Assembly (NCBI RefSeq): GCF_025854335.1
Contig: NZ_CP107716.1
Location: forward strand, 1,729,001-1,793,000
Direction: 5' to 3'
Origin: Pelagibacterium flavum
GTDB lineage: Bacteria; Pseudomonadota; Alphaproteobacteria; Rhizobiales; Devosiaceae
Length of the DNA stretch: 64,000 bases
Program-made: the position numbers and the translations under genes
The notes under the pieces: model-generated
Database searches by the model: none
Seen by the model: the letters and a program-made list of their open reading frames with translations, nothing else
Told to the model about the DNA's origin: nothing
Part shown: positions 25,795 through 34,945 of the stretch, piece by piece
Numbering within the stretch: the first letter of the stretch is position 1
Layout of the letters: every line of letters begins with the position of its first letter

Positions 25795-27204
25795 ATGGAA
25801 GAGGCAGATATCGGCCTGATCGGGCTCGGGGTGATGGGCGAAAATCTCGCCCTCAATATTGCCGATAACGGCTACAAGGTGGCCGTTTACAACCGCACTG
25901 CGGACAAGGTGGATGCGTTTCTGGCCAATGCCGGAGATCTCAAATCCAACGTGATGGGCAGCGGCGAGCTCGCGACATTCATTTCCATGCTCAAGCGGCC
26001 GCGTTCGGTCATCATCATGGTCAAGGCCGGCGATCCGGTCGATCAGGTGATTGCTGAACTCAAGCCACTGCTTGAAGAGGGCGATGTCATCATCGACGCC
26101 GGCAACGCCAATTACCATGACACCGTACGCCGCTTTTCGGAACTCGATGGCACGGGCATCGGCTTTCTGGGCATCGGGGTGTCGGGCGGCGAAGAGGGTG
26201 CGCGCCATGGCCCATCGATCATGGTCGGCGGCTCGGAAGCCCAGTGGAAAAACGCCGAGGCGGTACTGACCGCCATTTCGGCCAAATTCAACGGCGAAGC
26301 GTGCTGTGCCTATCTGGGCACCGGCGGCGCCGGCCATTTCGTCAAGACCATCCATAACGGTATCGAATATGCCGATATGCAGATGATCGCCGAGATCTAC
26401 GGCATCATGCGCGACGGGCTGGGCATGAGCCCGGAGGACTGTGCCAAGGTGTTCAAGGAGTGGGACAAGGGGCCGCTCGACAGCTACCTGATCGAAATCA
26501 CCGGCCATGTGCTTGACGCCGTGGACGATGAGTCCGGCAAGCCACTGGTCGAAGTGATCCTTGATGCTGCCGGCCAGAAAGGCACGGGCCGCTGGTCGGC
26601 CATCGAAGCACTCAATCTGGGCGTTTCGGCCACGACCATCGAGGGCGCGGTTGCCGCGCGGTCGATTTCGGCCATGAAGGGCGAGCGGGTCCGGGGCGAG
26701 GAAATCTACGGCGCCGGGGTAAAAGGCAACGCGACCATTTCGCTCGAGGCGCTGGAAAAGGCGCTGCTGGCCGGCAAGATCGCTGCGTATGCGCAGGGCT
26801 TTGCCGTCATGGCCAAGGCGTCAGAGGAAAATGGCTGGAACCTGCCGCTGGCGACCATTGCCAAGATCTGGCGGGCCGGCTGCATCATCCGTTCGCGGTT
26901 CCTCGATCAGATTTCCCAGGCCTTCGACAGCGGCGGGGCGGCCAATCTTTTGACCCAGCCGGCCTTCATCGACATGATGAAGGACAGCAACGGCGCGCTC
27001 CGTGCGGTGGTCGCCACCTGCGCAATCAACGAATTGCCCGCGCCGTGCCTCTCATCGGCTCTGGCCTATTTCGATGCCTATCGGCAGGCGAGGGGAACGA
27101 CCAACCTTACCCAGGGCCAGCGCGACTTCTTCGGGGCGCACGGGTTCAAGCGCTTGGACAAGGATGGTGACTTCCACCACACCTGGCCGAGCCTGATCGG
27201 CTAG
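25795..27204 (+). CDS. gnd: 6-phosphogluconate dehydrogenase, decarboxylating
   Basis: 469 residues; oxidises 6-phosphogluconate to ribulose 5-phosphate with NADP. The Rossmann motif GLIGLGVMGENLALN is at 7-21 with NRT at 33-35 selecting NADP. Other signatures are GVSGGEEGARHGPSIM (substrate loop), FVKTIHNGIEYADMQMI (catalytic Lys) and the C-terminal TNLTQGQRDFFGAHGF. The ATG at 25795 has GAGAGG 8 nt upstream. It diverges from gntK, so one intergenic region of 191 nt controls both gluconate/pentose phosphate genes. rpe lies 19 kb away. Confidence 0.97.
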   Translation: MEEADIGLIGLGVMGENLALNIADNGYKVAVYNRTADKVDAFLANAGDLKSNVMGSGELATFISMLKRPRSVIIMVKAGDPVDQVIAELKPLLEEGDVIIDAGNANYHDTVRRFSELDGTGIGFLGIGVSGGEEGARHGPSIMVGGSEAQWKNAEAVLTAISAKFNGEACCAYLGTGGAGHFVKTIHNGIEYADMQMIAEIYGIMRDGLGMSPEDCAKVFKEWDKGPLDSYLIEITGHVLDAVDDESGKPLVEVILDAAGQKGTGRWSAIEALNLGVSATTIEGAVAARSISAMKGERVRGEEIYGAGVKGNATISLEALEKALLAGKIAAYAQGFAVMAKASEENGWNLPLATIAKIWRAGCIIRSRFLDQISQAFDSGGAANLLTQPAFIDMMKDSNGALRAVVATCAINELPAPCLSSALAYFDAYRQARGTTNLTQGQRDFFGAHGFKRLDKDGDFHHTWPSLIG

Positions 27205-27205
27205 A

Positions 27206-27250
27206 GCGTGTCCCGATAAGGTGGATTCCACTTTGTCGGTTCGGACACGC
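27206..27250. repeat. 45-bp imperfect palindrome, likely interspersed repeat
   Basis: Perfect outer arms GCGTGTCC (27206-27213) and GGACACGC (27243-27250) enclose further pairing of CGATAAGGTGGA with CCACTTTGTCG. The motif starts 2 nt after the gnd stop. Its GCGTGTCCCGATAA...TTGTCGG...GGACACGC form resembles small dispersed repeats of rhizobial genomes. It may also serve as the gnd 3' hairpin, although no T-run follows. Confidence 0.55.
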
Positions 27251-27294
27251 GACAAAAGGGACTAGTGAACGAAAGGTCGGGGGAAACCCCGGCC

Positions 27295-28671
27295 TTATTT
27301 GTTTGCAGGCCGTGCGCTGGTGGTTTCGCCGTTTTCGACCCCATTGCCGTTCTCGTCCTCGGGAAGCTCGGTCTCGGGCGGATTGACGGCCTGGCCGCTC
27401 GGTTGCGCATAGCGCGGCTTTTCGCGCGCTTCATCGTAGGGCCGGTGCGAAAGATCGTACCTGATGGCGGCGTAGATGAAGAGTGCCATGGCAGCGGCAA
27501 TGATCAGCCCGGCCGCAAAAAACGGCGCACCGGGGAAGGTAATCGGGCGCAGATCATTGGTGGTAAAAAAGGAGAACATCTGGGTCGCAACAAGCGGCGC
27601 GATGATGGCGGTCAACGAATTTGAGGCATTGACCGCACCTTGAAGCTCGCCCTGTTGATTGGAGCGCGCATTGTTGGCCAGAAGCCCGGTCAGGGCAGGG
27701 GCCGCGATGCCCGAAAAGGCACCGATCACAAGAAATGTCCACAGGCCCAATTCCGTGTGGATCAACGAGACGCCGATAAAGGCGACCATTGCCAGCGTCA
27801 GTCCGATGAGCACCGTGGCCGTGACCCCGAGATAACGGGTGGAAAATCCGACCAGAAGCGCCTGGCTCAGCGCGAACAGGATGCCGAATATGGCCAGCGA
27901 GCGCCCGACCTGGGATGGTCCCCAGTCGAATTGCTCGATGGTGAAGAAGTTCCAGACGTTGGGATAGGTCTGTCCGGCCAGTGAAAACAGGAACACGCAG
28001 CCGAGCAGGACGAAGATCACCGGCGTATGCCGGAACGCCCAGAGCGCGCCAAAGGGATTGGCCCGCTTCCAGTTAAAACGGCGGCGCCGGAATTTCGACA
28101 GGCTCTCGGGCAGGACAAAAAACCCGAACACCACGTTGGCGGCAGCCAGCGCCGAGGCGAGATAGAATGGCGCACGGGGGCCGAATTCGCCCAACTCGCC
28201 GCCGATCACCGGACCGACGATGAAGCCCAACCCGAAGGCCGCCCCTATCAGCCCGAAGCGCTGGGAGCGCTTTTCCTTGGGCGTAATATCGGCGACATAG
28301 GCGGTTGCTGTGCCCATCGCCGCGCCGCAGATGCCCGAGAGCACGCGGCCGACGAACAGCCAGACGAGCGTGGGCGCCCAGGCCATAATGAGATAATCGA
28401 GCGACAGGCCAACCAGCGAGAGGAGCAGGATGGGCCGACGTCCCCATCTGTCGGACAGATTGCCCAGAATTGGGGAAAAGATGAACTGCATCGACGCATA
28501 AACAAAGATCAGGTAGCCGCCGATCTTGGCTGCATCCGTTATCGCTTCATGCGAAAGCTCAACGATCAGCCCTGGAAGCACCGGCAGTATGATGCCCAGT
28601 CCCACGATGTCGAGAAACACCGTGAGAAGGATGAATAGAAGTGTCAGCCTGGACTGGGGATTAACGCGCAT
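27295..28671 (-). CDS. MFS transporter, Tet(A)-like
   Basis: 458 residues with 12 predicted helices. The start LLFILLTVFLDIVGLGIILP and the loop 2-3 motif GNLSDRWGRRPILLLSL (motif A) match the TetA/DHA1 drug:H+ antiporters; GRVLSGICGAAMGTATAYVADIT carries motif C-like residues. A hydrophilic C-terminal tail of about 50 residues (RPYDEAREKPRYAQ and onwards) is not part of the transporter fold. The start at 28671 (MRVNPQSRLTLLF) was chosen on hydrophobicity. Substrate unknown; relatives export tetracyclines or other small molecules. Confidence 0.88.
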   Translation of the reverse strand: MRVNPQSRLTLLFILLTVFLDIVGLGIILPVLPGLIVELSHEAITDAAKIGGYLIFVYASMQFIFSPILGNLSDRWGRRPILLLSLVGLSLDYLIMAWAPTLVWLFVGRVLSGICGAAMGTATAYVADITPKEKRSQRFGLIGAAFGLGFIVGPVIGGELGEFGPRAPFYLASALAAANVVFGFFVLPESLSKFRRRRFNWKRANPFGALWAFRHTPVIFVLLGCVFLFSLAGQTYPNVWNFFTIEQFDWGPSQVGRSLAIFGILFALSQALLVGFSTRYLGVTATVLIGLTLAMVAFIGVSLIHTELGLWTFLVIGAFSGIAAPALTGLLANNARSNQQGELQGAVNASNSLTAIIAPLVATQMFSFFTTNDLRPITFPGAPFFAAGLIIAAAMALFIYAAIRYDLSHRPYDEAREKPRYAQPSGQAVNPPETELPEDENGNGVENGETTSARPANK

Positions 28672-28761
28672 GGATTTTGCTGCGGCCTTTGGACAAGCAT
28701 TCAGTTGGCATATAGGCGGGGGGAAAGGCAAGAACCAACGGGGCGGTTCCGGATCCTCCCA

Positions 28762-29952
28762 TCAACTCTTTTCCGATTGGATGGCATCATACCCGTAAAG
28801 CCAGTCCAAACGCTTGAAATGTCCCTCGGGCCCTTCGCTTCTGATGACCGCGTTACGGGCCAGCGAGAAGGGAAAGCCCATATGAAAGATTTTCCCGTTG
28901 CTGGCGGAAACCTCCTGCACCCGCTTCACCCGATCCTGACGGAGCGTTGCAAAGCGGGAAAAGGCGTGTTCGGCGCTCGGCGAGGCGGCAAGCAGGGGCG
29001 CAAGAACCGCGGCATCCTCGATGCCCATCGCTGCGCCCTGCGCCTGGAACGGCAGCATGGCATGAGCGGCATCGCCGATCAGCCCGATGGGACCCTTGTG
29101 CCAGACGGGCGTTTCCACACTCGATAGGACCCATGGCGTCCAGCCCTCGCCCACTGATTCCAGAATATGGGCCAACCTGCTGTCTTTGCGCGGGTTTACC
29201 CGCGGCGCGCGTTGGTCGAGAACAGAAAGGTCTCGCTCATCTTCCTGCGTGAACAGGGCCAGATTGACCGCGTTGCGGTGCGGCAGGGGATAGACCACGA
29301 GATGAAAATGGGGATTGAGCAGCAAGCTGGTGCGGCCAAGGTCGAGCACGCCGGACAACGCTTCGGGCGCGACCAGTGCCCGCCACGCAACCTTGCCGGT
29401 ATATCGGGCATCCGGCCCGCCAAGGTAGCGCGTTCTGGTGACCGAGCGCACCCCATCGGCGCCAACGAAGGCGAAGGGTTTTGCCTTGCGTTGTTTCCCA
29501 TCCGGCTCCTGCGCGCTGACGGTCAGGCCACCGCCCGAGCCATCCAGGGTGAAATCGGCGACGGAAAACACGATGTCGATATTGGCGAACCGTCTTGCGG
29601 CGCCATGGAGCACGTCGAGCAGATCGGCCCTGTGCATCACCGCATAGGGCGCGCCGAAGCGCTTTTCGATGGCCTTGCCCAGCGTCAGGGTCTGAAGCGG
29701 CTTTTCCCGTCCATCGGGAAAGATTTCGATGCCCTTGGGGGTGAAGCTCTTTTGGGCTATCGCTTCGGAAAGCCCCAGATTGTCGAGCACTTTCCGGGCG
29801 TTGGCGCTGATCTGAAGCCCGGCGCCGAATTCGGAAGCCGAGTCATTGCGCTCGAGCACCACCACATGCAGGCCGAATTTGGCCAGTGCAAGCGCAAGGG
29901 TCAGTCCGGCAATGCCTGCACCGGCGATGTAGATTGTGCGAGGGGCGCCCAC
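28762..29952 (-). CDS. FAD-dependent monooxygenase (salicylate hydroxylase-like)
   Basis: 396 residues of the class A flavoprotein monooxygenases. FAD binding: GAGIAGLTLALAL (10-22) and the ribose-binding Glu in VVVLERND. The DG motif is GADGVRSVTRTRYLG and the GD motif IGLIGDAAHAMLPFQAQGAAMGIEDA. It most resembles salicylate/3-hydroxybenzoate hydroxylase-type proteins, but no aromatic-degradation gene is close by and a substrate cannot be assigned. It is followed on the same strand by the MFS gene after 90 nt, and begins 15 nt after the zinc-finger gene. Confidence 0.88.
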   Translation of the reverse strand: MGAPRTIYIAGAGIAGLTLALALAKFGLHVVVLERNDSASEFGAGLQISANARKVLDNLGLSEAIAQKSFTPKGIEIFPDGREKPLQTLTLGKAIEKRFGAPYAVMHRADLLDVLHGAARRFANIDIVFSVADFTLDGSGGGLTVSAQEPDGKQRKAKPFAFVGADGVRSVTRTRYLGGPDARYTGKVAWRALVAPEALSGVLDLGRTSLLLNPHFHLVVYPLPHRNAVNLALFTQEDERDLSVLDQRAPRVNPRKDSRLAHILESVGEGWTPWVLSSVETPVWHKGPIGLIGDAAHAMLPFQAQGAAMGIEDAAVLAPLLAASPSAEHAFSRFATLRQDRVKRVQEVSASNGKIFHMGFPFSLARNAVIRSEGPEGHFKRLDWLYGYDAIQSEKS

Positions 29953-29967
29953 GGTGCCAGACGCGCG

Positions 29968-30213
29968 TCAGGCGTGTTCAACCTCGAACACCGCGCTGGG
30001 CGGGTTGGCCGCGCCATGGGGAAGGGCGGGGCTGAAGACGTAGAGCGTCGAGCAATAGGGGCAGACGATCTCGGTGTCGTGACCCATATCGAGGAAGACA
30101 TGGGGGTGGTCAAAAGGCGGCTTCGCGCCGACGCACTGGAATTCCTTGGCGCCGATCTCAATGCGGGCCAATCCTTCGGAATTGTGGAAGTGAGGGGTTC
30201 CGTGCTGTGCCAT
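29968..30213 (-). CDS. zinc-finger protein (zf-CHCC)
   Basis: 81 residues of the zf-CHCC family, related to the mitochondrial complex I accessory subunit NDUFS6 and common as a free-standing small gene in alphaproteobacteria. The zinc ligands are visible as C-x8-H-x14-C-x2-C across FQCVGAKPPFDHPHVFLDMG and EIVCPYCSTLYVF. The start at 30213 (MAQHGTPHFHNSEG) was picked from several possible ATG codons. A complex I-related role is family inference only. Confidence 0.85.
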   Translation of the reverse strand: MAQHGTPHFHNSEGLARIEIGAKEFQCVGAKPPFDHPHVFLDMGHDTEIVCPYCSTLYVFSPALPHGAANPPSAVFEVEHA

Positions 30214-30360
30214 GAAAGCGACCATCCGGCTGAGCTTGTTTGAATTGGCGCGGACCATACCGATTTGGGCCGGTCATGGCCAGAGGCATGTTGGCGCGGT
30301 TGGCGGGCTTTGCGTGGCTTGCTAAAGGTTAAGAAAATCGACGAGTCGAAAGAATCCCTT

Positions 30361-31119
30361 ATGCCGGTTTTCCAATCTGAAGGTTTCACTCTTGCCTATG
30401 ATGTTCATGGCGAGGGCAAGCCCGTTGTGGCCGTCCATGGCTTTGCCTCGAATGGAAACGTCAACTGGGTGGCAACCGGTTGGGTCGATGAACTGACCAA
30501 GGCGGGTTATCAGGTCATCACCCTGGACAATCGCGGCCACGGCGCGTCGGAAAAGATCTATGACCCCTCGGTCTATGGCGCCGCCGACATGGCGCGGGAT
30601 GTGGCCAATCTCATCGATCATCTGGAGTTCGAGAAGGCCGCGCTCATCGGCTATTCCATGGGCGCGCGGATCAGCGCATTTGTGTGCATCCGGAACCGCG
30701 AAAAGGTCGCCTGCGCGATTTTCGGAGGCCTTGGCGGCAACATGGTGCGACCCATGCTCGACAGCGACGAGATCATTGCCGGGCTCAACGCGCCGACGCT
30801 GGCCGAAGTGACCCATAAGACCGGGCGGCAATTTCGCATTTTTGCAGAACACACAAAAAGCGACCTGAAGGCGCTTTCGGCCTGCATGGCGGGTTCGCGC
30901 ACGCGGATATCCGAAGAGCAGATCCGGCAGATCGCGGTGCCTGTTCTCGTTGCCGTGGGCAGCGAGGACGAGGTGGGCGGCGATCCGGAAATGCTTGCCG
31001 GATTGATGCCGCATGGGGAGGCGCTGACCATCGAACGCCGCGACCACATGCGGGCAACGGGGGACCCGCAGTTCAAGCGTGGCGCGCTGGAATTTCTGGC
31101 GCGGGTTTATCCGGCATAA
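30361..31119 (+). CDS. alpha/beta hydrolase
   Basis: 252 residues. Oxyanion HGFASNGNVNWV follows the first strands, the nucleophile Ser is in ALIGYSMGARIS, the acid lies in VAVGSEDEVGG, and the His is in RRDHMRATGD. The start MPVFQSEGFTLAYDVHGEGK at 30361 is the standard beginning. It is followed by cysE after 98 nt. The substrate is unknown; the fold fits esterases or peptidases. Confidence 0.87.
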   Translation: MPVFQSEGFTLAYDVHGEGKPVVAVHGFASNGNVNWVATGWVDELTKAGYQVITLDNRGHGASEKIYDPSVYGAADMARDVANLIDHLEFEKAALIGYSMGARISAFVCIRNREKVACAIFGGLGGNMVRPMLDSDEIIAGLNAPTLAEVTHKTGRQFRIFAEHTKSDLKALSACMAGSRTRISEEQIRQIAVPVLVAVGSEDEVGGDPEMLAGLMPHGEALTIERRDHMRATGDPQFKRGALEFLARVYPA

Positions 31120-31217
31120 GGCAAAAGTGAACCAATTTGCCTCGGAAGCCTTTGTTTGAGACAATGGGTTCGCCTATATGTGGCAATCTGAAAAAATCGC
31201 AGAGTGCGGAGAAAGTC

Positions 31218-32039
31218 ATGTCCTCGAGCGCCAAGAAGCCCGGCAACATCAAGGCCGTCGATCCCATATGGGATGCGATGACGGCTGAGGCCGAGCGTAT
31301 CTGCGCTGACGAACCCTTCCTTACGCAACTGGCAATTTCGAGCGTTCTCAACCATTCGAGCTTCGAATCGGCGCTGGCCCATCGGCTGGCGGCACGGCTC
31401 GATCACTCGGACGTTCCGGCCGATTTGGTCCGGCAGGCGTTCGACGAAATGCTTGAGGATCATCCCGAGATCACCGCTTCGGCGCGTGCCGATCTGGCGG
31501 CGACCATGGAGCGAGACCCGGCCTGCCATCGGGTGATCGAACCCTTTTTGTTCTTCAAGGGCTTTCAGGCCATCCAGACGCATCGCTTTGCGCATGCGCT
31601 TTGGGGTGCGGGGCGGCGTGACTTCGCGCTTTATCTCCAGAGCCGGTCCAGCCAGGTGTTCCAGACCGATATCAATCCTGCGGCACGGATCGGCAAGGGA
31701 ATCATGCTCGATCACGCGACGGGGTTTGTCGTGGGCGAGACCGCAGTGATCGGCGATCACGTGTCGATCCTGCATTCGGTGACGCTTGGCGGTACCGGCA
31801 AGGCCGATCAGGACCGCCATCCCAAGATCGGCAACGGCGTTCTGATCGGGGCAGGGGCCAAGATTTTGGGCAATATCAAGGTGGGCGATTGCTCGCGCGT
31901 CGCTGCCGGATCCGTCGTACTCAAGGAAGTGCCCCCACGCACTACGGTTGCCGGTGTTCCCGCCAAGGTGGTGGGCGAAGCCGGGTGCAACCAGCCGGCG
32001 ACTGTCATGGACCAGATCGTCATGGTATCGCGCGACTGA
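31218..32039 (+). CDS. cysE: serine O-acetyltransferase
   Basis: 273 residues; makes O-acetylserine from serine and acetyl-CoA, the committed step of cysteine synthesis. The N-terminal helical bundle (PIWDAMTAEAERICADEPFL) is followed by the left-handed hexapeptide-repeat beta-helix with DINPAARIGKGIMLDHATGF and GGTGKADQDRHPKIGNGVLI, the Asp/His catalytic dyad region. The start at 31218 has CGGAGAA upstream. The DUF3126 gene follows, a fixed neighbour in many alphaproteobacteria. Confidence 0.96.
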   Translation: MSSSAKKPGNIKAVDPIWDAMTAEAERICADEPFLTQLAISSVLNHSSFESALAHRLAARLDHSDVPADLVRQAFDEMLEDHPEITASARADLAATMERDPACHRVIEPFLFFKGFQAIQTHRFAHALWGAGRRDFALYLQSRSSQVFQTDINPAARIGKGIMLDHATGFVVGETAVIGDHVSILHSVTLGGTGKADQDRHPKIGNGVLIGAGAKILGNIKVGDCSRVAAGSVVLKEVPPRTTVAGVPAKVVGEAGCNQPATVMDQIVMVSRD

Positions 32040-32191
32040 TAGCGGGCGCAGCGGGGGAAAAATCATCCCCGTTCTTGCGTTCCGGGCCGCAATGGCTAAA
32101 GTCGCGCCGACCTCGAAATGATTGTAATCGATAGCGTTCCCGGCGGCGGGCACTGGTTTCGCCGAGCGATAGCGCACAACGGAGATTTTTT

Positions 32192-32410
32192 GTGAAGCAC
32201 GAAGAAATCATCAAACTGCAGAAGTATCTGCAACACAAGTTCGGCAACCGCTCCATCGATGTTCGCCCCCGCCCCAAGCAGGACGACTCGGTCGAACTGT
32301 ATCTGGGCGATGAGTTTATCGGGCTGATCTATCTCGACGAGGATGAAGGCGAGCGCTCCTATATGGTGCAGATTTCCATTCTCGATATCGATCTCGACGA
32401 AGTCAGCTAA
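32192..32410 (+). CDS. DUF3126 family protein
   Basis: 72 residues with a GTG start preceded by GGAG at a good distance. The sequence MKHEEIIKLQKYLQHKFGN and IDVRPRPKQDDSVELYLGDE is characteristic of DUF3126, a small acidic protein nearly always found after cysE in alphaproteobacteria. Its C-terminal half (GEFIGLIYLDEDEGERSY-like region, ending LDIDLDEVS) is strongly acidic. The function is unknown; a link to cysteine metabolism is neighbourhood inference. It ends just before a strong terminator. The 150-nt gap before it holds only a weak hairpin near 32050. Confidence 0.88.
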   Translation: MKHEEIIKLQKYLQHKFGNRSIDVRPRPKQDDSVELYLGDEFIGLIYLDEDEGERSYMVQISILDIDLDEVS

Positions 32411-32438
32411 TACGCTGAGAACACATGTGGAATTTTGG

Positions 32439-32466
32439 AAAGGCTCTCCACTTGGGGAGCCTTTTT
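32439..32466 (+). terminator. rho-independent terminator
   Basis: The stem AAAGGCTCTCC (32439-32449) pairs with GGGGAGCCTTT (one G-T pair) around a 4-nt loop, followed by TTTTT. It ends the cysE-DUF3126 transcript. Confidence 0.85.
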
Positions 32467-32537
32467 GCTTTTCGGCCGTTAGCTGTGCATGCTTTCCCGA
32501 TGGGGGATTGTTTGTGGGCTAAGAGAGGGAGGCTCCC

Positions 32538-34148
32538 ATGGAAGCCTGGGCCGAACGGTTGGGTCTGAGGACAGACCCGACCATCTTTTTCGTTTCGGCG
32601 GGACTTACCGTCGTGTTTGTACTGCTGCTGGTCGTCGTTCCCGAACCGATCGGCGGCTTCTTTGAAGTGACCCGCGCCTGGATCGTCACCAATCTGGGTT
32701 GGTTTTTCATCATCGGCGTCAATGCCTGGCTGGGCTTTCTGATCTGGGCTGCCGTCAGCCGGCACGGCCATATCAAGCTCGGGCCCCGCGACAGTACCCC
32801 TGATTATTCCAATCTTTCCTGGTTCACCATGCTGTTTGCCGGCGGCATCGGCACTGTGCTGATGTTCTGGGGTGTGGCCGAGCCGATCAGCCACTTTTCC
32901 AGCCCGCCGCTGGCGGGCGTAGAGCCGTTCACCGAACAGGCCGCCAAGGACGCCATCTCGATATCGATCTATCATCTGGGGCTGCACACCTGGACGATCT
33001 TTACTCTGCCGGGGCTGGCGTTCGGCTATTTCATCAATCGCTATAACCTTCCGGTGCGGGTCAGCTCGGTATTTTATCCTCTGCTCAAGGAGGGCATTCA
33101 TGGCCCCATAGGCAAGGCAATCGACATCGCGTCGATTCTGGGCACTCTGTTTGGCGTGGCGGTCTCGCTTGGCCTTGGCGCCTCTCAGATCTCGGCCGGA
33201 ATCTCCGCGTTGACCGGCCTTGCGGACGATGTGCCGCTCACGGTGGGGATACTTGCCGTGTTGACCGCCGTCGCTGTCGTTTCCATCGTTGCCGGTCTCG
33301 ACAAGGGGGTGAAATTTCTCTCCAACCTCAACATCGGCATGGCTGTCGGTCTTATGGTCTTTGTGTTGGTGACCGGCTCAACCCTGTTTTTGTTGCGGGC
33401 AATCGTTGAGACCTTCGGGCTCTATTTTTACAATCTGCCCAGGCTGGCCTTCTGGAACGACATGCTGGCCAACATCAACCCCACCAACGATCCATGGGGC
33501 TGGCAGGGGGATTGGACAGTCTTTTATTGGGCATGGACGGTAACCTGGTCGCCGTTCATCGGCCTGTTCGTGGCCCGGATTTCCCGCGGGCGCACGATCC
33601 GGGAATTCGTGTTCGGTGTCCTTTTGGCGCCGTCTCTGTTTACCCTGATCTGGTTCGCAATCTTTGGCTGGCAGGCGATGGAAATCGATGGCATCGGGTT
33701 GGCCCTGCGCGACCAGATGGGGCCGGCGGCTGGTCAGCTGAGCCAGGCGGTCAGCGACTCGGTGCCGCTCGCCATGTTCGCCTTCTTTGAGAGCTTTCCA
33801 TTGGCCACCCTCGTTCAGGGCATCGCCATAGTTGTGGTGGCCATCTTTTTTGCCACGTCTTCGGATTCCGCCTCGCTTGTGGTCGATATGCTGTGCACCG
33901 GCGAAGCCGAACCCGGTCCGGTACGCCAGCGCGTGTTCTGGGGCGTGGCAGAGGGCATGGTGGCCGTCATGCTCATCATTCTGGCAGGCGATCTGGGGCT
34001 GACGGCCCTGCAACAGGTGATCACCGTGGTGGGGCTGCCGATTTTCTGTCTGGTGTTCATGATGATCCCGTCGATCATCATGGGTTTCCAGATCGAGGAC
34101 ATCGATCACGTCACCATTGGCCGGCGCCCCAAGCTCGATCAGTTCTAG
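32538..34148 (+). CDS. BCCT family osmolyte transporter
   Basis: 536 residues and 12 helices, of the betaine-choline-carnitine transporter family, which imports compatible solutes using sodium or proton gradients. Signatures: FAGGIGTVLMFWGVAEPISHF in helix 3 (Gly-rich substrate segment) and the family hallmark DWTVFYWAWTVTWSPFIGLF with ARISRGRTIREFV at helices 8-9. It has a short N-terminal tail and a very short C-terminus, unlike the long osmosensing tails of BetP. Substrate specificity is not clear. It begins 127 nt after the DUF3126 gene, behind its terminator, and converges on the 34156 gene. Confidence 0.93.
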   Translation: MEAWAERLGLRTDPTIFFVSAGLTVVFVLLLVVVPEPIGGFFEVTRAWIVTNLGWFFIIGVNAWLGFLIWAAVSRHGHIKLGPRDSTPDYSNLSWFTMLFAGGIGTVLMFWGVAEPISHFSSPPLAGVEPFTEQAAKDAISISIYHLGLHTWTIFTLPGLAFGYFINRYNLPVRVSSVFYPLLKEGIHGPIGKAIDIASILGTLFGVAVSLGLGASQISAGISALTGLADDVPLTVGILAVLTAVAVVSIVAGLDKGVKFLSNLNIGMAVGLMVFVLVTGSTLFLLRAIVETFGLYFYNLPRLAFWNDMLANINPTNDPWGWQGDWTVFYWAWTVTWSPFIGLFVARISRGRTIREFVFGVLLAPSLFTLIWFAIFGWQAMEIDGIGLALRDQMGPAAGQLSQAVSDSVPLAMFAFFESFPLATLVQGIAIVVVAIFFATSSDSASLVVDMLCTGEAEPGPVRQRVFWGVAEGMVAVMLIILAGDLGLTALQQVITVVGLPIFCLVFMMIPSIIMGFQIEDIDHVTIGRRPKLDQF

Positions 34149-34155
34149 GGACCGG

Positions 34156-34851
34156 CTATTTGCGAAGCGGCGCCAGCGCCGCTTCGATTTCCGCGTCAAA
34201 GCGGCGCCAATTGTCCAGGACGGCCGGGTCAAACGTGACGATTGCCGTATTGCGATCAGTAAGCGCCAGCACGCGCAGGCACGTCCTGTCGCCCGGTGTC
34301 ATCGCAACCGGCGTCATGCATTTGGCGACGAACGGATTGGCGTGCAGCGGGTCGTACCAGACCGTTTCGCCGGCGGTGCCAGCGCCCGGTTCAAGCGGTT
34401 TGCCCACCAGGCCCGGAACACCTGAAAGCTGAGCCGGGGCAAATTGGTGCAGGTAGACGCTATCGAGCAGGGCGGCGCTGGTGCGGGTCCGTCCGCGCGG
34501 CATGATGGTGATGGCAACCTCGCTTAGTTTTCCACCTGCACCCAGTGGCAGGGCCAGGGTGAAATCCATCCGATCGGCAAAGCCGTCCCGGTGCTGGATC
34601 GGGTCTGCCAGCAAAGCGGCGGGCATAACATAGCGCTGCGCACCGATCGTGATGATGTGGCTGGCCGAGAGTTCGGCGGGCGTTGCCTCGCCCGCCATCG
34701 AGTTGATCCAACCGCGTATGCCGTAGGCAGCGCCCAGTGCGGCCATTGCCACGATGAGGCTGATGGCGATCGCCGTATAGAGCGCCGAGCCCGCAGAACG
34801 GACGGGAGGGGCGATTTGGCGGGTGTCTGACAGGCTGTTCACATTAACCAT
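34156..34851 (-). CDS. hypothetical membrane-anchored protein
   Basis: 231 residues. A cytoplasmic N-terminus (MVNVNSLSDTRQIAPPVR) precedes one membrane helix (about 24-46, LYTAIAISLIVAMAALGAAYG), and the rest is a periplasmic domain with repeats of Leu/Ala-rich strands and two cysteines (KCMTPV and RTCLRVL) likely to form a disulfide. No catalytic motif or recognised family. The ATG at 34851 was chosen because the 53 upstream codons are basic and unlikely. It is divergent from the 34946 gene, with 94 nt between. Confidence 0.7.
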   Translation of the reverse strand: MVNVNSLSDTRQIAPPVRSAGSALYTAIAISLIVAMAALGAAYGIRGWINSMAGEATPAELSASHIITIGAQRYVMPAALLADPIQHRDGFADRMDFTLALPLGAGGKLSEVAITIMPRGRTRTSAALLDSVYLHQFAPAQLSGVPGLVGKPLEPGAGTAGETVWYDPLHANPFVAKCMTPVAMTPGDRTCLRVLALTDRNTAIVTFDPAVLDNWRRFDAEIEAALAPLRK

Positions 34852-34945
34852 AGATGCGCGTGAGCGATGACAACGAGTTTGGGGGTGCTTATGCTTAATA
34901 AATCGTAAACTTGGCTGTCTGCGCCGTGCGGCGTTGGAGGAAAGC

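Noticed and set aside
31107..32177. 356-codon minus-strand ORF opposite cysE
   Set aside because: cysE has complete hexapeptide repeats on the plus strand.
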